Origin: Desulfovibrionaceae bacterium
GTDB taxonomy: Bacteria; Desulfobacterota; Desulfovibrionia; Desulfovibrionales; Desulfovibrionaceae
Reading direction: 5' to 3'
Length of the DNA: 38,252 nt
NCBI GenBank assembly: GCA_017454105.1
Contig: JAFTDR010000216.1
Coordinates: 1-38,252, forward strand
Shown here piece after piece: positions 1 to 7,112 of the stretch. Made by a program: the position numbers and the translations under genes. Within the stretch, counting starts at the first letter, position 1. Every line of letters begins with the position of its first letter. Under the pieces are notes generated by a model, which was not told the origin of the DNA, searched no databases, and was given only the letters and a program-made list of their open reading frames with translations.

Positions 1-91
1 CAATTTTTGTCTGAATCTTGGAGCTATCACTATCAAGACCCGTCGACACATTTTTAAACATTTCACCGAGATTTATACCACCGACAGACAT
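1..91 (-). CDS. sctF: T3SS needle subunit (SctF/YscF-like), N-terminal part only
   Basis: The minus strand opens an ATG at 91 after a GGAGAG ribosome site. It reads 30 codons, beginning MSVGGINLGEMFKN, before the window ends. T3SS needle proteins are short helical subunits of about 70-85 residues that polymerise into the extracellular needle. This start, with a small polar N terminus followed by a Leu/Met/Phe-spaced amphipathic stretch and a Ser/Asp/Gln-rich continuation, fits that family. It lies directly downstream of translocon chaperone genes on the same strand, which supports the call. The rest of the gene is outside the window, so the diagnostic C-terminal half cannot be seen. Needle identity is an inference from context plus the N terminus. 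Other small T3SS proteins, such as the inner rod, are alternatives. Confidence 0.5.
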   Translation of the reverse strand, partial: MSVGGINLGEMFKNVSTGLDSDSSKIQTKI

Positions 92-197
92 ACTTCTCTC
101 CTTCCCATTCTCTGCCGTTCGACTAATTCATCCAAAATCACTTGTGCTTGCAAGACACATCGCGCGAAAAGCGCACTCTGTTGCCGTCTGCACACGC

Positions 198-734
198 TCA
201 CGCATCGGCCTTTGTCAAGGATTTAAGCAAAGCCTTTGCTCTGTCAATCAAAACCGCATGTTCTCTGTTGGAGGAATCTCCCAGGGTAAGCACCGTCTGA
301 AATGCGGTAACGGCATCTTCAGAATTGTTTTCTCTAAGAAAGCAGATGCCTGAATAATAGAACGGAGCCGGATTCTCAAGGCCGGACATCAAAGCCGTTA
401 TCTGGTACATCTCGCGGGCTTCCTCATACTTCTTCTCCGCCTGGAGAGTTGCCGCAAGCCCCAGCCAGTTCCGCTCGGCATTGCCCTCATACATGCAGAG
501 CCAGCGGAAAATTGGTTCGGCATCGGAATACTTTCCGACTTGGTAACATTGCGAGGCGAGGGCATAACGGGCTTCGATCGACGAGCGGTCCATGCCGACG
601 ATAGTGTAGAGTGGTTCACCGCCAAGAATCGCCTGGCACACTTCCTCAAGGTGATCTTCGGGCAAACCAAAGCCCTTCGCGCACTCAAGCACTTTTGTTT
701 TTAATTGCTGAACAATTCTATCTGCCTCTTCCAT
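198..734 (-). CDS. T3SS translocator/filament chaperone, LcrH/SycD-type TPR protein (second copy)
   Basis: A 178-aa cytoplasmic class II-type chaperone that would bind hydrophobic or polymerising T3SS substrates before export. TPR helices run from about residue 45 to 150. Family-typical positions include ARYALASQCYQVGKYSDAE, an FRWLCMYEG turn, a WLGLAATLQAEKKYEEA repeat and a Pro-X-Pro-type third repeat near PAPFYYSGICFLREN. The ATG at 734 is chosen because GGAGGATAC precedes it closely; an upstream in-frame extension is Arg/Cys-rich and unlike the family. The gene is the last before the needle subunit and directly follows the EspA-like array, so its client may be the filament proteins. It is clearly related to the other TPR chaperone at 5930-6451 (both carry an LCMY turn and a W-x-GL repeat). 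Confidence 0.85.
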   Translation of the reverse strand: MEEADRIVQQLKTKVLECAKGFGLPEDHLEEVCQAILGGEPLYTIVGMDRSSIEARYALASQCYQVGKYSDAEPIFRWLCMYEGNAERNWLGLAATLQAEKKYEEAREMYQITALMSGLENPAPFYYSGICFLRENNSEDAVTAFQTVLTLGDSSNREHAVLIDRAKALLKSLTKADA

Positions 735-798
735 GTATCCTCCGTAACCTTGGACGTATCCTCCGGCATAACAGCACAGAAGCTTCAACCGCACGCTG

Positions 799-1467
799 TT
801 AATTCTTCGCAACTGCCTGCAGGACCTGGTTGGCTTGCGATATGGCAGAATTCGCACCCTGCATCATGCTGTTAAACTGCCCCATCATATCCTGCATCTT
901 GACCATCTGCGTCTGGATATCGCTGCCAATGGTATCGAGCTTGGTCTGGAACTGCGCAATAACCTTATCCCATTCCTGGGCGTTCTTTTCCTTATCTGAG
1001 GATTGCGGCATGGAAACGCCTATCTTGTCACAGAAGGCATTCACATTCTTCATATTTTCCATCTGACCGATGGCAACTCCCCACTGCTTTTTCGCCGCAT
1101 CGACACTCCCCCACTGTCCAGGGGTCATGCCGCGATCTTTGTAAAACTTATCCAACTCGTCATGAGCGGCCCAGCCTCTTTCCTGATATTTTTTCCCCGC
1201 ATCTATGATATTCTGATAGTCTGCTTGCGTCGCTGAACCATGAAGCCCATTGGACTTCGCCTCACGCGCGGCGTTCAGCGCATCCGACCACTCTCTTTTC
1301 TGTCCCTGCTGCTTTTCAATATCAGAAATCATGCCGGTGGCATTTTCTTTATTGAGCTTCGCAATGTCCATCATGAGCATGGCAAGCGCAAGCTGCGGAT
1401 TGCGTTCGCTCACTTTGGAGATATCTGAAATTTGTGCAGCTTGCGTCGCACCAGTAACTTGAGACAC
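799..1467 (-). CDS. EspA/SseB-like T3SS filament/tip protein, copy 1 (longest)
   Basis: A predicted secreted hydrophilic translocon component of 222 aa. The N-terminal block (about residues 1-50) contains ISERNPQLALAMLMMDIAKL. A variable central block follows, and the C-terminal block is a heptad-rich coiled coil containing DTIGSDIQTQMVKMQDMMGQ and ending in ANQVLQAVAKN. This layout matches EspA of attaching-and-effacing E. coli and SseB of Salmonella SPI-2, whose C-terminal coiled coil drives filament assembly. The centre is about 45 residues longer than in the neighbouring copies. The start is taken as GTG at 1467, which aligns with the MSQV starts of the paralogs and has AAGGGAGGATAAG upstream. 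An ATG six codons earlier would overlap that ribosome site. Only one base separates it from the stop of copy 2, implying translational coupling. Confidence 0.8.
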   Translation of the reverse strand: MSQVTGATQAAQISDISKVSERNPQLALAMLMMDIAKLNKENATGMISDIEKQQGQKREWSDALNAAREAKSNGLHGSATQADYQNIIDAGKKYQERGWAAHDELDKFYKDRGMTPGQWGSVDAAKKQWGVAIGQMENMKNVNAFCDKIGVSMPQSSDKEKNAQEWDKVIAQFQTKLDTIGSDIQTQMVKMQDMMGQFNSMMQGANSAISQANQVLQAVAKN

Positions 1468-1468
1468 C

Positions 1469-1996
1469 TTATCCTCCCTTGGCAACGGACTGCAGGACCT
1501 GATTGGCCTGCGATATGGCTGAATTCGCGCCTTGCATCATGCTATTAAACTGCCCCATCATATCCTGCATCTTGACCATCTGCGTCTGAATATCGCTGCC
1601 AATAGTATCGAGCTTCGTCTGCAACTGTGCAATGGCATTATCCCATTTTGCATCGAGCTTTTCTTTGCTGTCAGCATATTTCTGGTAATGGGGGATTGTG
1701 ACACCGTTGTCCTTGCAGAATTTAATAAAATTCTCGTCAATCCCAGACGGTATGCCCGCATCGTTGAGATGAAGGCCGGACTGCTTATAGTCGCGCGCCT
1801 TATTCAACATGTCAGAGGCCTCTTTCTTCCTCCCCTGCTCTTTTTCTATATCTGAAATCATGCCGGTGGCATTATCTTTATTGAGCTTCGCAATGTCCAT
1901 CATGAGCATGGCAAGCGCAAGCTGCGGATTGCGTTCGCTGATTTTCGAAATATCTGAAACTTGTGACGCCTGCGTCGCACCATTAATTTGAGACAC
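1469..1996 (-). CDS. EspA/SseB-like T3SS filament/tip protein, copy 2
   Basis: A 175-aa paralog of copy 1 with nearly identical N-terminal and C-terminal blocks and a different centre. The central motif IDENFIKFCKDNGVTI resembles the region preceding the coiled coil in SseB, where an acidic-Ile-Lys-Asp-Asn-Gly pattern is also found. The start is GTG at 1996, preceded by AAGGGGGGGAAA and aligning with the paralog starts. A longer in-frame reading to 2137 runs through the decayed copy and is not credible. The terminal codons for Lys-Gly-Gly (AAG GGA GGA) followed by TAA supply the ribosome site for copy 1. The role is predicted as a subunit of the extracellular filament or needle tip linking the needle to the translocation pore. 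Confidence 0.8.
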   Translation of the reverse strand: MSQINGATQASQVSDISKISERNPQLALAMLMMDIAKLNKDNATGMISDIEKEQGRKKEASDMLNKARDYKQSGLHLNDAGIPSGIDENFIKFCKDNGVTIPHYQKYADSKEKLDAKWDNAIAQLQTKLDTIGSDIQTQMVKMQDMMGQFNSMMQGANSAISQANQVLQSVAKGG

Positions 1997-1999
1997 TTT

Positions 2000-2453
2000 C
2001 CCCCCCCTTAGCAACAGACTGCACGACCTGATTGGCCGAAATTCGCGCCATTCACCACGTTCTTTCACTGCCAATCGTATCGAGCTTCGCCGTATGCTGT
2101 GCCATAGCACTATCCCATTGTGCATCGAGTTTGCCATCGGCAGTTTTCACGTAATGGAGTACTATGACACCGCTGTCTTTGCAGAATTACCTTCAATTCC
2201 CGTCAATCCCAGACGGTATGCCCGCATCGTTGCGATGTACCCCGAACTCCTTAAAGAGTCGAGCGCCCAATTCAATATGTCAGAGGCATCGTTCTTCCCT
2301 GCTCTTTTTCTCTACCAGAAATCAGAGCATTTCTTTGATTACGCTTCGCAATGTCCATCATGAGCATGGCAAGCGCGAGCTGCGGATCGCGTTTGCTGAC
2401 TTGTGCAGATCAGCAATGTATGATGCCTGCGCCGCAGCCCTCACGTACGACAC
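2000..2453 (-). pseudogene. Decayed EspA/SseB-like copy
   Basis: This stretch keeps recognisable pieces of the EspA-like gene in several frames. A GTG start at 2453 is followed by an Ala/Gln-rich leader like SQVxGATQAS. Near 2340-2390 lies the NPQLALAMLMMDIAK block, shifted out of frame. The central part near 2180-2300 matches copy 2. The end near 2005-2060 has the VQSVAKGG tail with its stop lost. Several indels and internal stops make a single product impossible. Its AAG GGG GGG tail still provides the ribosome site for copy 2. It is a dead or donor copy within the tandem array. Confidence 0.8.
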
Positions 2454-2454
2454 T

Positions 2455-2973
2455 TCACTTGGCAACAGACTGCAGAACCTGTTTGGCCTGCGCTATGGCA
2501 GACTGGGCACTCTGCACTATGCTGTCAAGCTGCCCCACAATATTCTGCATCGCGGCAATCAGCGACTGGATTGCGTCGCCGATTGCATCAAGCTTCAACT
2601 GAATCTGGGCGATCACTCTCTCCCATTGCGCATCAAGTTCTTTGCTGTCGGCACACTTCGTGCATTGAGGAAGAGTGATTTCATTGTCCTCGCAGAATTT
2701 GACAAAAGTCTTGTCGATCTGAGACGGCTTGCCCGCATCGCTTACGTAGAGACCTGCCTGTCTGTAGTCGCGAGCTTTTTTCAACATGTCAGAAGTATCA
2801 TGCCTCTTCATAAGCTCACTCTCTATCTCGGCAATAATCTGCTGGGTATTTGCCTTGTTAAACTGCGCAATCTCCATCGTGAGCATGGCGAGGTCAAGCT
2901 GCGAATTGTCTACGCCGACGTCTGCAATATCGCAAATTGGTCCAGCCGGAACAATCTTGCGCACAAAAGGCAT
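2455..2973 (-). CDS. EspA/SseB-like T3SS filament/tip protein, copy 3 (most divergent intact copy)
   Basis: A 172-aa paralog of the array with the same plan: N-terminal NSQLDLAMLTMEIAQFNKAN, central IDKTFVKFCEDNEITLPQ, and a C-terminal coiled coil ending AKQVLQSVAK. It diverges most from its neighbours at both ends, so it may be the oldest copy or one under different selection. The central segment is closest to copy 2. The ATG at 2973 is chosen because AAGGGTGGG, the tail of copy 4, sits six bases upstream; a GTG three codons earlier falls within that ribosome site. The gene ends Val-Ala-Lys-TGA without the Gly-Gly tail, so the ribosome site for the next (decayed) copy is gone. Two cysteines (PQCTKC) in the centre are unusual for this family. 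Confidence 0.75.
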   Translation of the reverse strand: MPFVRKIVPAGPICDIADVGVDNSQLDLAMLTMEIAQFNKANTQQIIAEIESELMKRHDTSDMLKKARDYRQAGLYVSDAGKPSQIDKTFVKFCEDNEITLPQCTKCADSKELDAQWERVIAQIQLKLDAIGDAIQSLIAAMQNIVGQLDSIVQSAQSAIAQAKQVLQSVAK

Positions 2974-2974
2974 C

Positions 2975-3496
2975 TTACCCACCCTTGGCGACAGACTGCA
3001 GAACCTGATTGGCCTGGGATATAGCGGAATTTGCGCCCTGCATCATACTGTTGTACTGGCCCATCAGATCCTGCATCTTGACCATCTGCGTCTGGATGTC
3101 AGAACCCACTGTGTCTAGTTTCGTCTGAAGCTGGGCTATCAGCTTATCCCAGTTTTTATCGTTCCCTTCTTTGTCGCCGGCCTTATCTGGGACAGTAAAA
3201 CCCATTCCTTCCACGGCCTTGTTGAACTCTTTACTTGTGTATGGCTCCCCACCCGCTTGCTTAGTATAATTCCTATCACTGGCCTTGTATTCGCGGGCTT
3301 GATTTAATACGTCAGAAATTGCTTTCTTCTTCGCCTGCTGCTGCTCAATTTCAGAAATCATGCCCATGGCATTTTCCTTGTTGAGCTTCGCAATATCCAT
3401 CATAAGCATGGCAAGCGCAAGCTGTGGATTGCGCTCGCTGATCTTTGAAATATCAGAGACTTGTGAAGCCTGGGTTGCACCGCCAACTTGACTCAT
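2975..3496 (-). CDS. EspA/SseB-like T3SS filament/tip protein, copy 4
   Basis: A 173-aa intact member beginning MSQVGGATQASQVSDISKIS and ending ANQVLQSVAKGG. It is nearly identical in both ends and much of the centre to the frameshifted copy 5 upstream, which suggests recent duplication or gene conversion. The centre carries SKEFNKAVEGMGFTVPDKAG, corresponding to the segment before the coiled coil in the other copies. The ATG at 3496 is chosen for its GGAGGAGGAG ribosome site; an in-frame ATG eight codons earlier encodes an unrelated leader. This copy has the strongest ribosome site of the array, so it may be the main product. The product should be exported through the T3SS. Confidence 0.8.
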   Translation of the reverse strand: MSQVGGATQASQVSDISKISERNPQLALAMLMMDIAKLNKENAMGMISEIEQQQAKKKAISDVLNQAREYKASDRNYTKQAGGEPYTSKEFNKAVEGMGFTVPDKAGDKEGNDKNWDKLIAQLQTKLDTVGSDIQTQMVKMQDLMGQYNSMMQGANSAISQANQVLQSVAKGG

Positions 3497-3542
3497 AGCT
3501 CCTCCTCCAGCAAAGCTCACTCTCTATCTCACAGGGAACAAA

Positions 3543-4066
3543 CTACCCTCCCTTGGCGACAGACTGCAGAACCTGGTTGGCCTGCGATATGGCGGAATTT
3601 GCGCCCTGCATCATACTGTTGTACTGGCCCATCTGATCCTGCATCTTGACCATCTGCGTCTGGATGTCAGAACCCACTGTGTCTAGTTTCGTCTGAAGCT
3701 GGGCTATCAGCTTATCCCAGTTTTTTTGGTTCGCTTCTCTATCGCCGGCCTTATTTGGGACAGTTAGCCCCATACCTTCCACGGCCTTGTTGAACTCTTA
3801 CTGGTGTACGACGTCGACGCGCCTGCATCCTTGGTATAATTCTTATCACTGGCCTTGTATTCGCGGGCTTGATTTAATACGTCAGAAATTTCTTTCTTCT
3901 TAGCCTGCTCTTTTTCTATATCGGAAATCATGCCTACGGCATTTTCTTTATTCAGCTTCGCAATCTCCATCATGAGCATGGCGAGGGCCATCTGTGGATT
4001 GCGCTCGCTGATCTTCGAAAGATCAGAGACTTGTGAAGTCTGGGTTGCACCACCAACTTGAGACAT
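3543..4066 (-). pseudogene. EspA/SseB-like copy 5, disrupted by a one-base frameshift
   Basis: This is the first member of the array after the translocators. The ATG at 4066 follows AAAGGAGAAACT and reads MSQVGGATQTSQVSDLSKIS in good alignment with copy 4, up to TSYTSK near position 3800. Copy 4 has AGT AAA GAG TTC there, and this copy has AGT AAG AGT TC, so one A is missing. The reading frame then changes and stops after about 100 residues. The remainder (3782-3543) is intact in the other frame and ends SVAKGG. Restoring one base would give about 174 aa. The rest of the gene shows no decay, so this is a recent mutation, a sequencing error, or a switchable site; the A run is only two or three bases long, which argues against slippage. 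Confidence 0.8.
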
Positions 4067-4123
4067 AGTTTCTCCTTTAGCGATCGGGCAAAGCCTCCAA
4101 AACCGTACACGAGCAACCTTTAG

Positions 4124-4858
4124 CTATCCCATAATCTTTGCGCGTGTCTTATTGATATTGTCCTGCATGGAATTATAGAAATCAAGACTCTTCGACGCGA
4201 GATCCCGTTGGGCCTGCATATGATTTCGCACTGTTTCTATAATAGAACGTGAATGCTCAATAGAGGCTTCCACTTCCTTATTGTCGGCCTGGTACATGCT
4301 GTTGACAAATGATCCGACCGATCCGCCAATCTGCTCTGACCCCTTTCCGATACTATTCAACATATCCGGAACTGCTTTTGCGGCAGTGAGATCCCCTTCT
4401 TTAAGACCGCCAAGCTTCATGGACTTGGCCCCTGCGACACTCGAAAGCGCGATGCTTGCGGCCGACGTTACGACAGTGCAGACAAGTTGGGCGACAGCCC
4501 CCTTTACAATATTGTCTGCCTCTTCTTTGAGCTTAGCCTGAATTGTATCATTGTGGGTCAAGATCTCCTTGGTCCCCTGCTCAATTTCCTGCGCCGCCTC
4601 CTTAACGCAAAGGAGAGCAATCCAAGCGCCGGGACTCAAAGAAGAACACAGACCAGAAATCGCTTTAGGATTCACATTGCCAGCCGGCGGGGGATCGGGA
4701 AAATTTCCCTTCTCTCCAACCTTTTGCTCGTATTCTGTTGGCAATATACCGTCAGGCTGAGAAGAAAAAAGATTATTTTTTTGAACCTGTGGATCCTCAG
4801 CATCATTGACCATCGGCTGTTGAGGCGTCTGAATACCTGAAATAGGCGACATACCCAT
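4124..4858 (-). CDS. sctB: T3SS minor translocator, YopD/SctB-like
   Basis: A 244-aa protein with the profile of the minor pore-forming translocator: a polar, proline-rich N terminus (residues 1-65), one hydrophobic segment (about 119-143, from KGAVAQLVCTVVTSAA), and an amphipathic C-terminal helix (about 200-240, HMQAQRDLASKSLDFYN). YopD, SseD and EspB share this plan. With the major translocator encoded immediately upstream it would form the translocation pore in the host membrane. The ATG at 4858 follows GGAGTG. About 55 bases separate it from sctE and 57 from the array. Sequence identity to named family members is not obvious by eye, so the call rests on architecture and gene order. Confidence 0.75.
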   Translation of the reverse strand: MGMSPISGIQTPQQPMVNDAEDPQVQKNNLFSSQPDGILPTEYEQKVGEKGNFPDPPPAGNVNPKAISGLCSSLSPGAWIALLCVKEAAQEIEQGTKEILTHNDTIQAKLKEEADNIVKGAVAQLVCTVVTSAASIALSSVAGAKSMKLGGLKEGDLTAAKAVPDMLNSIGKGSEQIGGSVGSFVNSMYQADNKEVEASIEHSRSIIETVRNHMQAQRDLASKSLDFYNSMQDNINKTRAKIMG

Positions 4859-4912
4859 ATCGACACTCCTTCACGCGTACACGGTCATCACGTCGCGTTC
4901 AAAGCGTTTTTT

Positions 4913-5926
4913 TTATGCGGTTCCGGCAGCTCCGCCCGTATGGGTCACAATATTTGTGATTGTGGCGTTCTGCTCCTGAACAATTTCTGTCACAGTTTCT
5001 GTCAGTTTCTGTCCGTTTTGCAAACTCTTTTCAAGATGATTGGTAATAAGATCGTTCATCATCTGAATCTGTTCAAGAATAGCCTTAAGCTTTTTCATGT
5101 CAGCTTGCGTTTCACTTGCCTGATAGCTGTACGCAGCGCTTGCGATCTTTGATCCGCTCGACGCAATCTGCGCCGCGCTCTGCGTCCCTGATGCAATTTT
5201 ACTTACTGTTGCAGCTTTGCTCGCCGCGCCTGTAGCTTTCGCAGCCGCATTGGCAGCACTGCCAGCCGACGAACCACAGCTTAGCACGATACTCGTAACA
5301 GCCAGGGCCAAGTCAAGACCAAGCTTAACCCACTTCTCTACTTCTTCGCCAAAAAGCTTACCGCACAACTTGCCTGCGAGTGATGTCAGGCCCCAACCCT
5401 GACCATTCACTGCTTCGCCGACTGTGTCTAAAGCCTGATTGGCAAGCGCCACGCAGGCGACAACAAGACCGGCAACAGCTAAAGCACCAGCACCTGTTGC
5501 AACAAGGGCCGCCGAAGCAACGACAGCGGCAATGACACCGATCCAGGCAAACGCTTTTCCTACTTTATCCCAGAAACCTGATTTCTCAAGCTTCTCAATA
5601 TTTTCCTCGATTTTCTTTATCATCTCGGCGTTCTTCGCCGCCCGTTTGTCAGCATTCGCCCTGATCTGCGAGAGTCCCGCATTTGTTTCTGTCTTGCGCT
5701 CCTCCTCGCCTATCACGCTCATAAGAAGCTCAAGGGAGATATTCTTGTTTGAAAGAGGACCCTGAGGAAGTTTCGGGAGATCAGTGCCTTTCAGAATTTT
5801 TTCTGTTTCTGGAGGAAGGGCCCCAGGGGTACCGGGCATACTTTTCGCCGCGGTCTCTTGCAAAATAAGATTAAGATTATTTAGTAAAGCCGAGTAATCT
5901 TTCGAGTCATTGCGAACTTGCGACAT
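4913..5926 (-). CDS. sctE: T3SS major translocator, YopB/SctE-like
   Basis: A 337-aa predicted pore protein inserted in the target-cell membrane. A coiled coil spans about residues 75-118. A long Ala/Val/Gly-rich hydrophobic hairpin follows at about 126-165 (including VIAAVVASAALVATGAGALA), with a second hydrophobic stretch at about 203-218, an Ala-rich linker, and a C-terminal amphipathic helix region (about 275-325, QNGQKLTETVTEIVQEQ). YopB, SseC, EspD and IpaB share this arrangement of an N-terminal coiled coil before two membrane segments. The ATG at 5926 uses AAGGAGTAG, which overlaps the stop of the chaperone gene upstream, so the chaperone and its likely client are translationally coupled. 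It is shorter than most YopB or SseC proteins. Confidence 0.8.
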   Translation of the reverse strand: MSQVRNDSKDYSALLNNLNLILQETAAKSMPGTPGALPPETEKILKGTDLPKLPQGPLSNKNISLELLMSVIGEEERKTETNAGLSQIRANADKRAAKNAEMIKKIEENIEKLEKSGFWDKVGKAFAWIGVIAAVVASAALVATGAGALAVAGLVVACVALANQALDTVGEAVNGQGWGLTSLAGKLCGKLFGEEVEKWVKLGLDLALAVTSIVLSCGSSAGSAANAAAKATGAASKAATVSKIASGTQSAAQIASSGSKIASAAYSYQASETQADMKKLKAILEQIQMMNDLITNHLEKSLQNGQKLTETVTEIVQEQNATITNIVTHTGGAAGTA

Positions 5927-5929
5927 GCA

Positions 5930-6451
5930 CTACTCCTTCGATAGGCATGAAAGTAGCTCTTGCGTCAGATTGCGGTAGCGTTCTGAGTCAGCATCTTTCG
6001 CGGGAGCTGTGATGGCACGGCTTGCCATGATCTTTGCCGCGCCGTCATTACCGAGTCTGTGGAGGCATGAGGCAACAAGGTACAGGGCCTTTGGATACTG
6101 GCTTTCCTGGAGATCAGCCGCATTGGCGTAGGACGAGAGCGCGAGATACAGTTCCCCTCTTTTTTCGCAGCATAAGCCGAGACCAATCCAGTTTCTGGCA
6201 TTTTTCTCATCATACATGCAAAGAGAGCGGAACAGCGTTTCTGCATCATTGTAGTTTTTCGCAGCAAACAGAGAGCAGGCCATGGCATACCCGGCTTGAA
6301 GGGACTCATTCGGTATCTGCATTATCTCGGCAATGCTTGCGCCCTTGCTCACTTTATCAAAAATATTGATAATTTCTTCGTCGGAAAACTGGCCAACTTC
6401 GCGCAGAACGCAGATTAACGTTTCAATATTTTTGGGTGCCGCCTGTGACAT
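5930..6451 (-). CDS. sycD: T3SS translocator chaperone, LcrH/SycD-type TPR protein (first copy)
   Basis: A 173-aa TPR chaperone. Repeats span about residues 48-150, with AGYAMACSLFAAKNYNDAE, the FRSLCMYDEKNARNWIGLG turn and an ALYLVASCLHRLGN helix, all at positions conserved in LcrH/SycD and IpgC. These chaperones keep the two translocators soluble and separate in the cytoplasm. The ATG at 6451 follows AGGAGG. Its last codons (AAG GAG TAG) form the ribosome site for the SctE-like gene, as expected for the lcrH-yopB arrangement. The N-terminal about 40 residues are longer than the minimal family. The symbol is by family and position only. Confidence 0.8.
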   Translation of the reverse strand: MSQAAPKNIETLICVLREVGQFSDEEIINIFDKVSKGASIAEIMQIPNESLQAGYAMACSLFAAKNYNDAETLFRSLCMYDEKNARNWIGLGLCCEKRGELYLALSSYANAADLQESQYPKALYLVASCLHRLGNDGAAKIMASRAITAPAKDADSERYRNLTQELLSCLSKE

Positions 6452-6465
6452 GCAAAAGCCTCCTG

Positions 6466-6759
6466 CTATATACGGATAACGCCCTGCCGACCACGTCCAG
6501 GAATCACACCCTGCGCGCCGGAGCGCCGAGACTGAAACTCAGCGACACGTCTGGCCCCTTCTCTTTTTGCCTTTTCCTTTTCCTCCTCAAGCATTTTGGC
6601 AACTTCCGGAGGGATGTTCTCGTTGCTTCCGAATGCAGGCTCGCCACTTGCGGCAACGGCTGCGCGGAGCTTCTCTTCCTGCTCAGCAAGCGATTTAAAT
6701 TCAGCCTTAAGTTCTTCGATCACTGCGTCCTGGGCCTTGCTGTCAGCTTCTGTAAACAT
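6466..6759 (-). CDS. Small charged coiled-coil protein, possible LcrG-like T3SS regulator/tip chaperone
   Basis: A 97-aa first gene of the translocon operon. It is mostly predicted helix: a coiled coil (AVIEELKAEFKSLAEQEEKL), a short hinge, a second charged helix beginning IPPEVAKMLEEEKEKAKREG, and a basic Gly/Arg tail ending GRGRQGVIRI. LcrG of Yersinia has the same plan, with helices, an acidic/basic helix and a basic tail ending in a short hydrophobic motif, and it also precedes lcrH-yopB-yopD. An SseA/CesA-type chaperone for the EspA-like proteins is the main alternative. The ATG at 6759 is chosen because GGAGG lies seven bases upstream and because the sigma-54 promoter would start RNA near 6800, excluding an upstream GTG. 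Similarity to LcrG is weak by eye. Confidence 0.55.
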   Translation of the reverse strand: MFTEADSKAQDAVIEELKAEFKSLAEQEEKLRAAVAASGEPAFGSNENIPPEVAKMLEEEKEKAKREGARRVAEFQSRRSGAQGVIPGRGRQGVIRI

Positions 6760-6809
6760 GGCTTCCTCCAACATCCTTTGGTTGTTTGTTTCGTTGCCCA
6801 CACTCTCTA

Positions 6810-6826
6810 TAGCAAGTACAGTGCCA
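6810..6826 (-). promoter_or_regulatory. Sigma-54 (-24/-12) promoter of the T3SS translocon operon
   Basis: The minus strand reads TGGCACTGTACTTGCTA, matching the sigma-54 consensus TGGCAC-N5-TTGC with the invariant GG-N10-GC spacing. It lies about 50 bases upstream of the first translocon gene, and transcription would start near 6800. No enhancer-binding protein gene is visible in the window. Confidence 0.85.
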
Positions 6827-7024
6827 TACTCGTTGCAGGCAATCCACTATACTCTAGCGTTCTCATAGTGACACAAATGGCATGCAAATTCAAGAGAATA
6901 TGCTTCTTCTAACTGTCGGAATGCTTCGACAAAAATGACAAATCGACAGATGCTCCACAACACTTCCTCCTAAGTTTGCCCCGGATGCCACGCTGCCCCT
7001 AAAAAAAGCGGCCGCTAGTATGTT

Positions 7025-7108
7025 CACGACGCCAATCATGTTCTTCACCTCCTCTTGGTCCGCGAAGATATTGGGTATCACAAGAAGAAGTGCGATGGAA
7101 GATTCCAT
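7025..7108 (+). repeat. Imperfect direct repeat D1, copy a
   Basis: Starts CACGACGCCAA and ends ATGGAAGAT-T-CCATC. The same ends and much of the middle (CACCTCCT..TTGGT, ..AAGAAG.AGTG.GATGG) recur at 8180-8264. On the minus strand both copies could encode a short peptide beginning Met-X-Ser-Ser-Ile-X-Leu-Leu-Leu, so they may be remnants of a small duplicated gene. Confidence 0.65.
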
Positions 7109-7112
7109 CGAA

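Noticed and set aside
2164..3024. 286-codon plus-strand frame
   Set aside because: Antisense to the EspA-like copies; the minus-strand paralogy explains the region.
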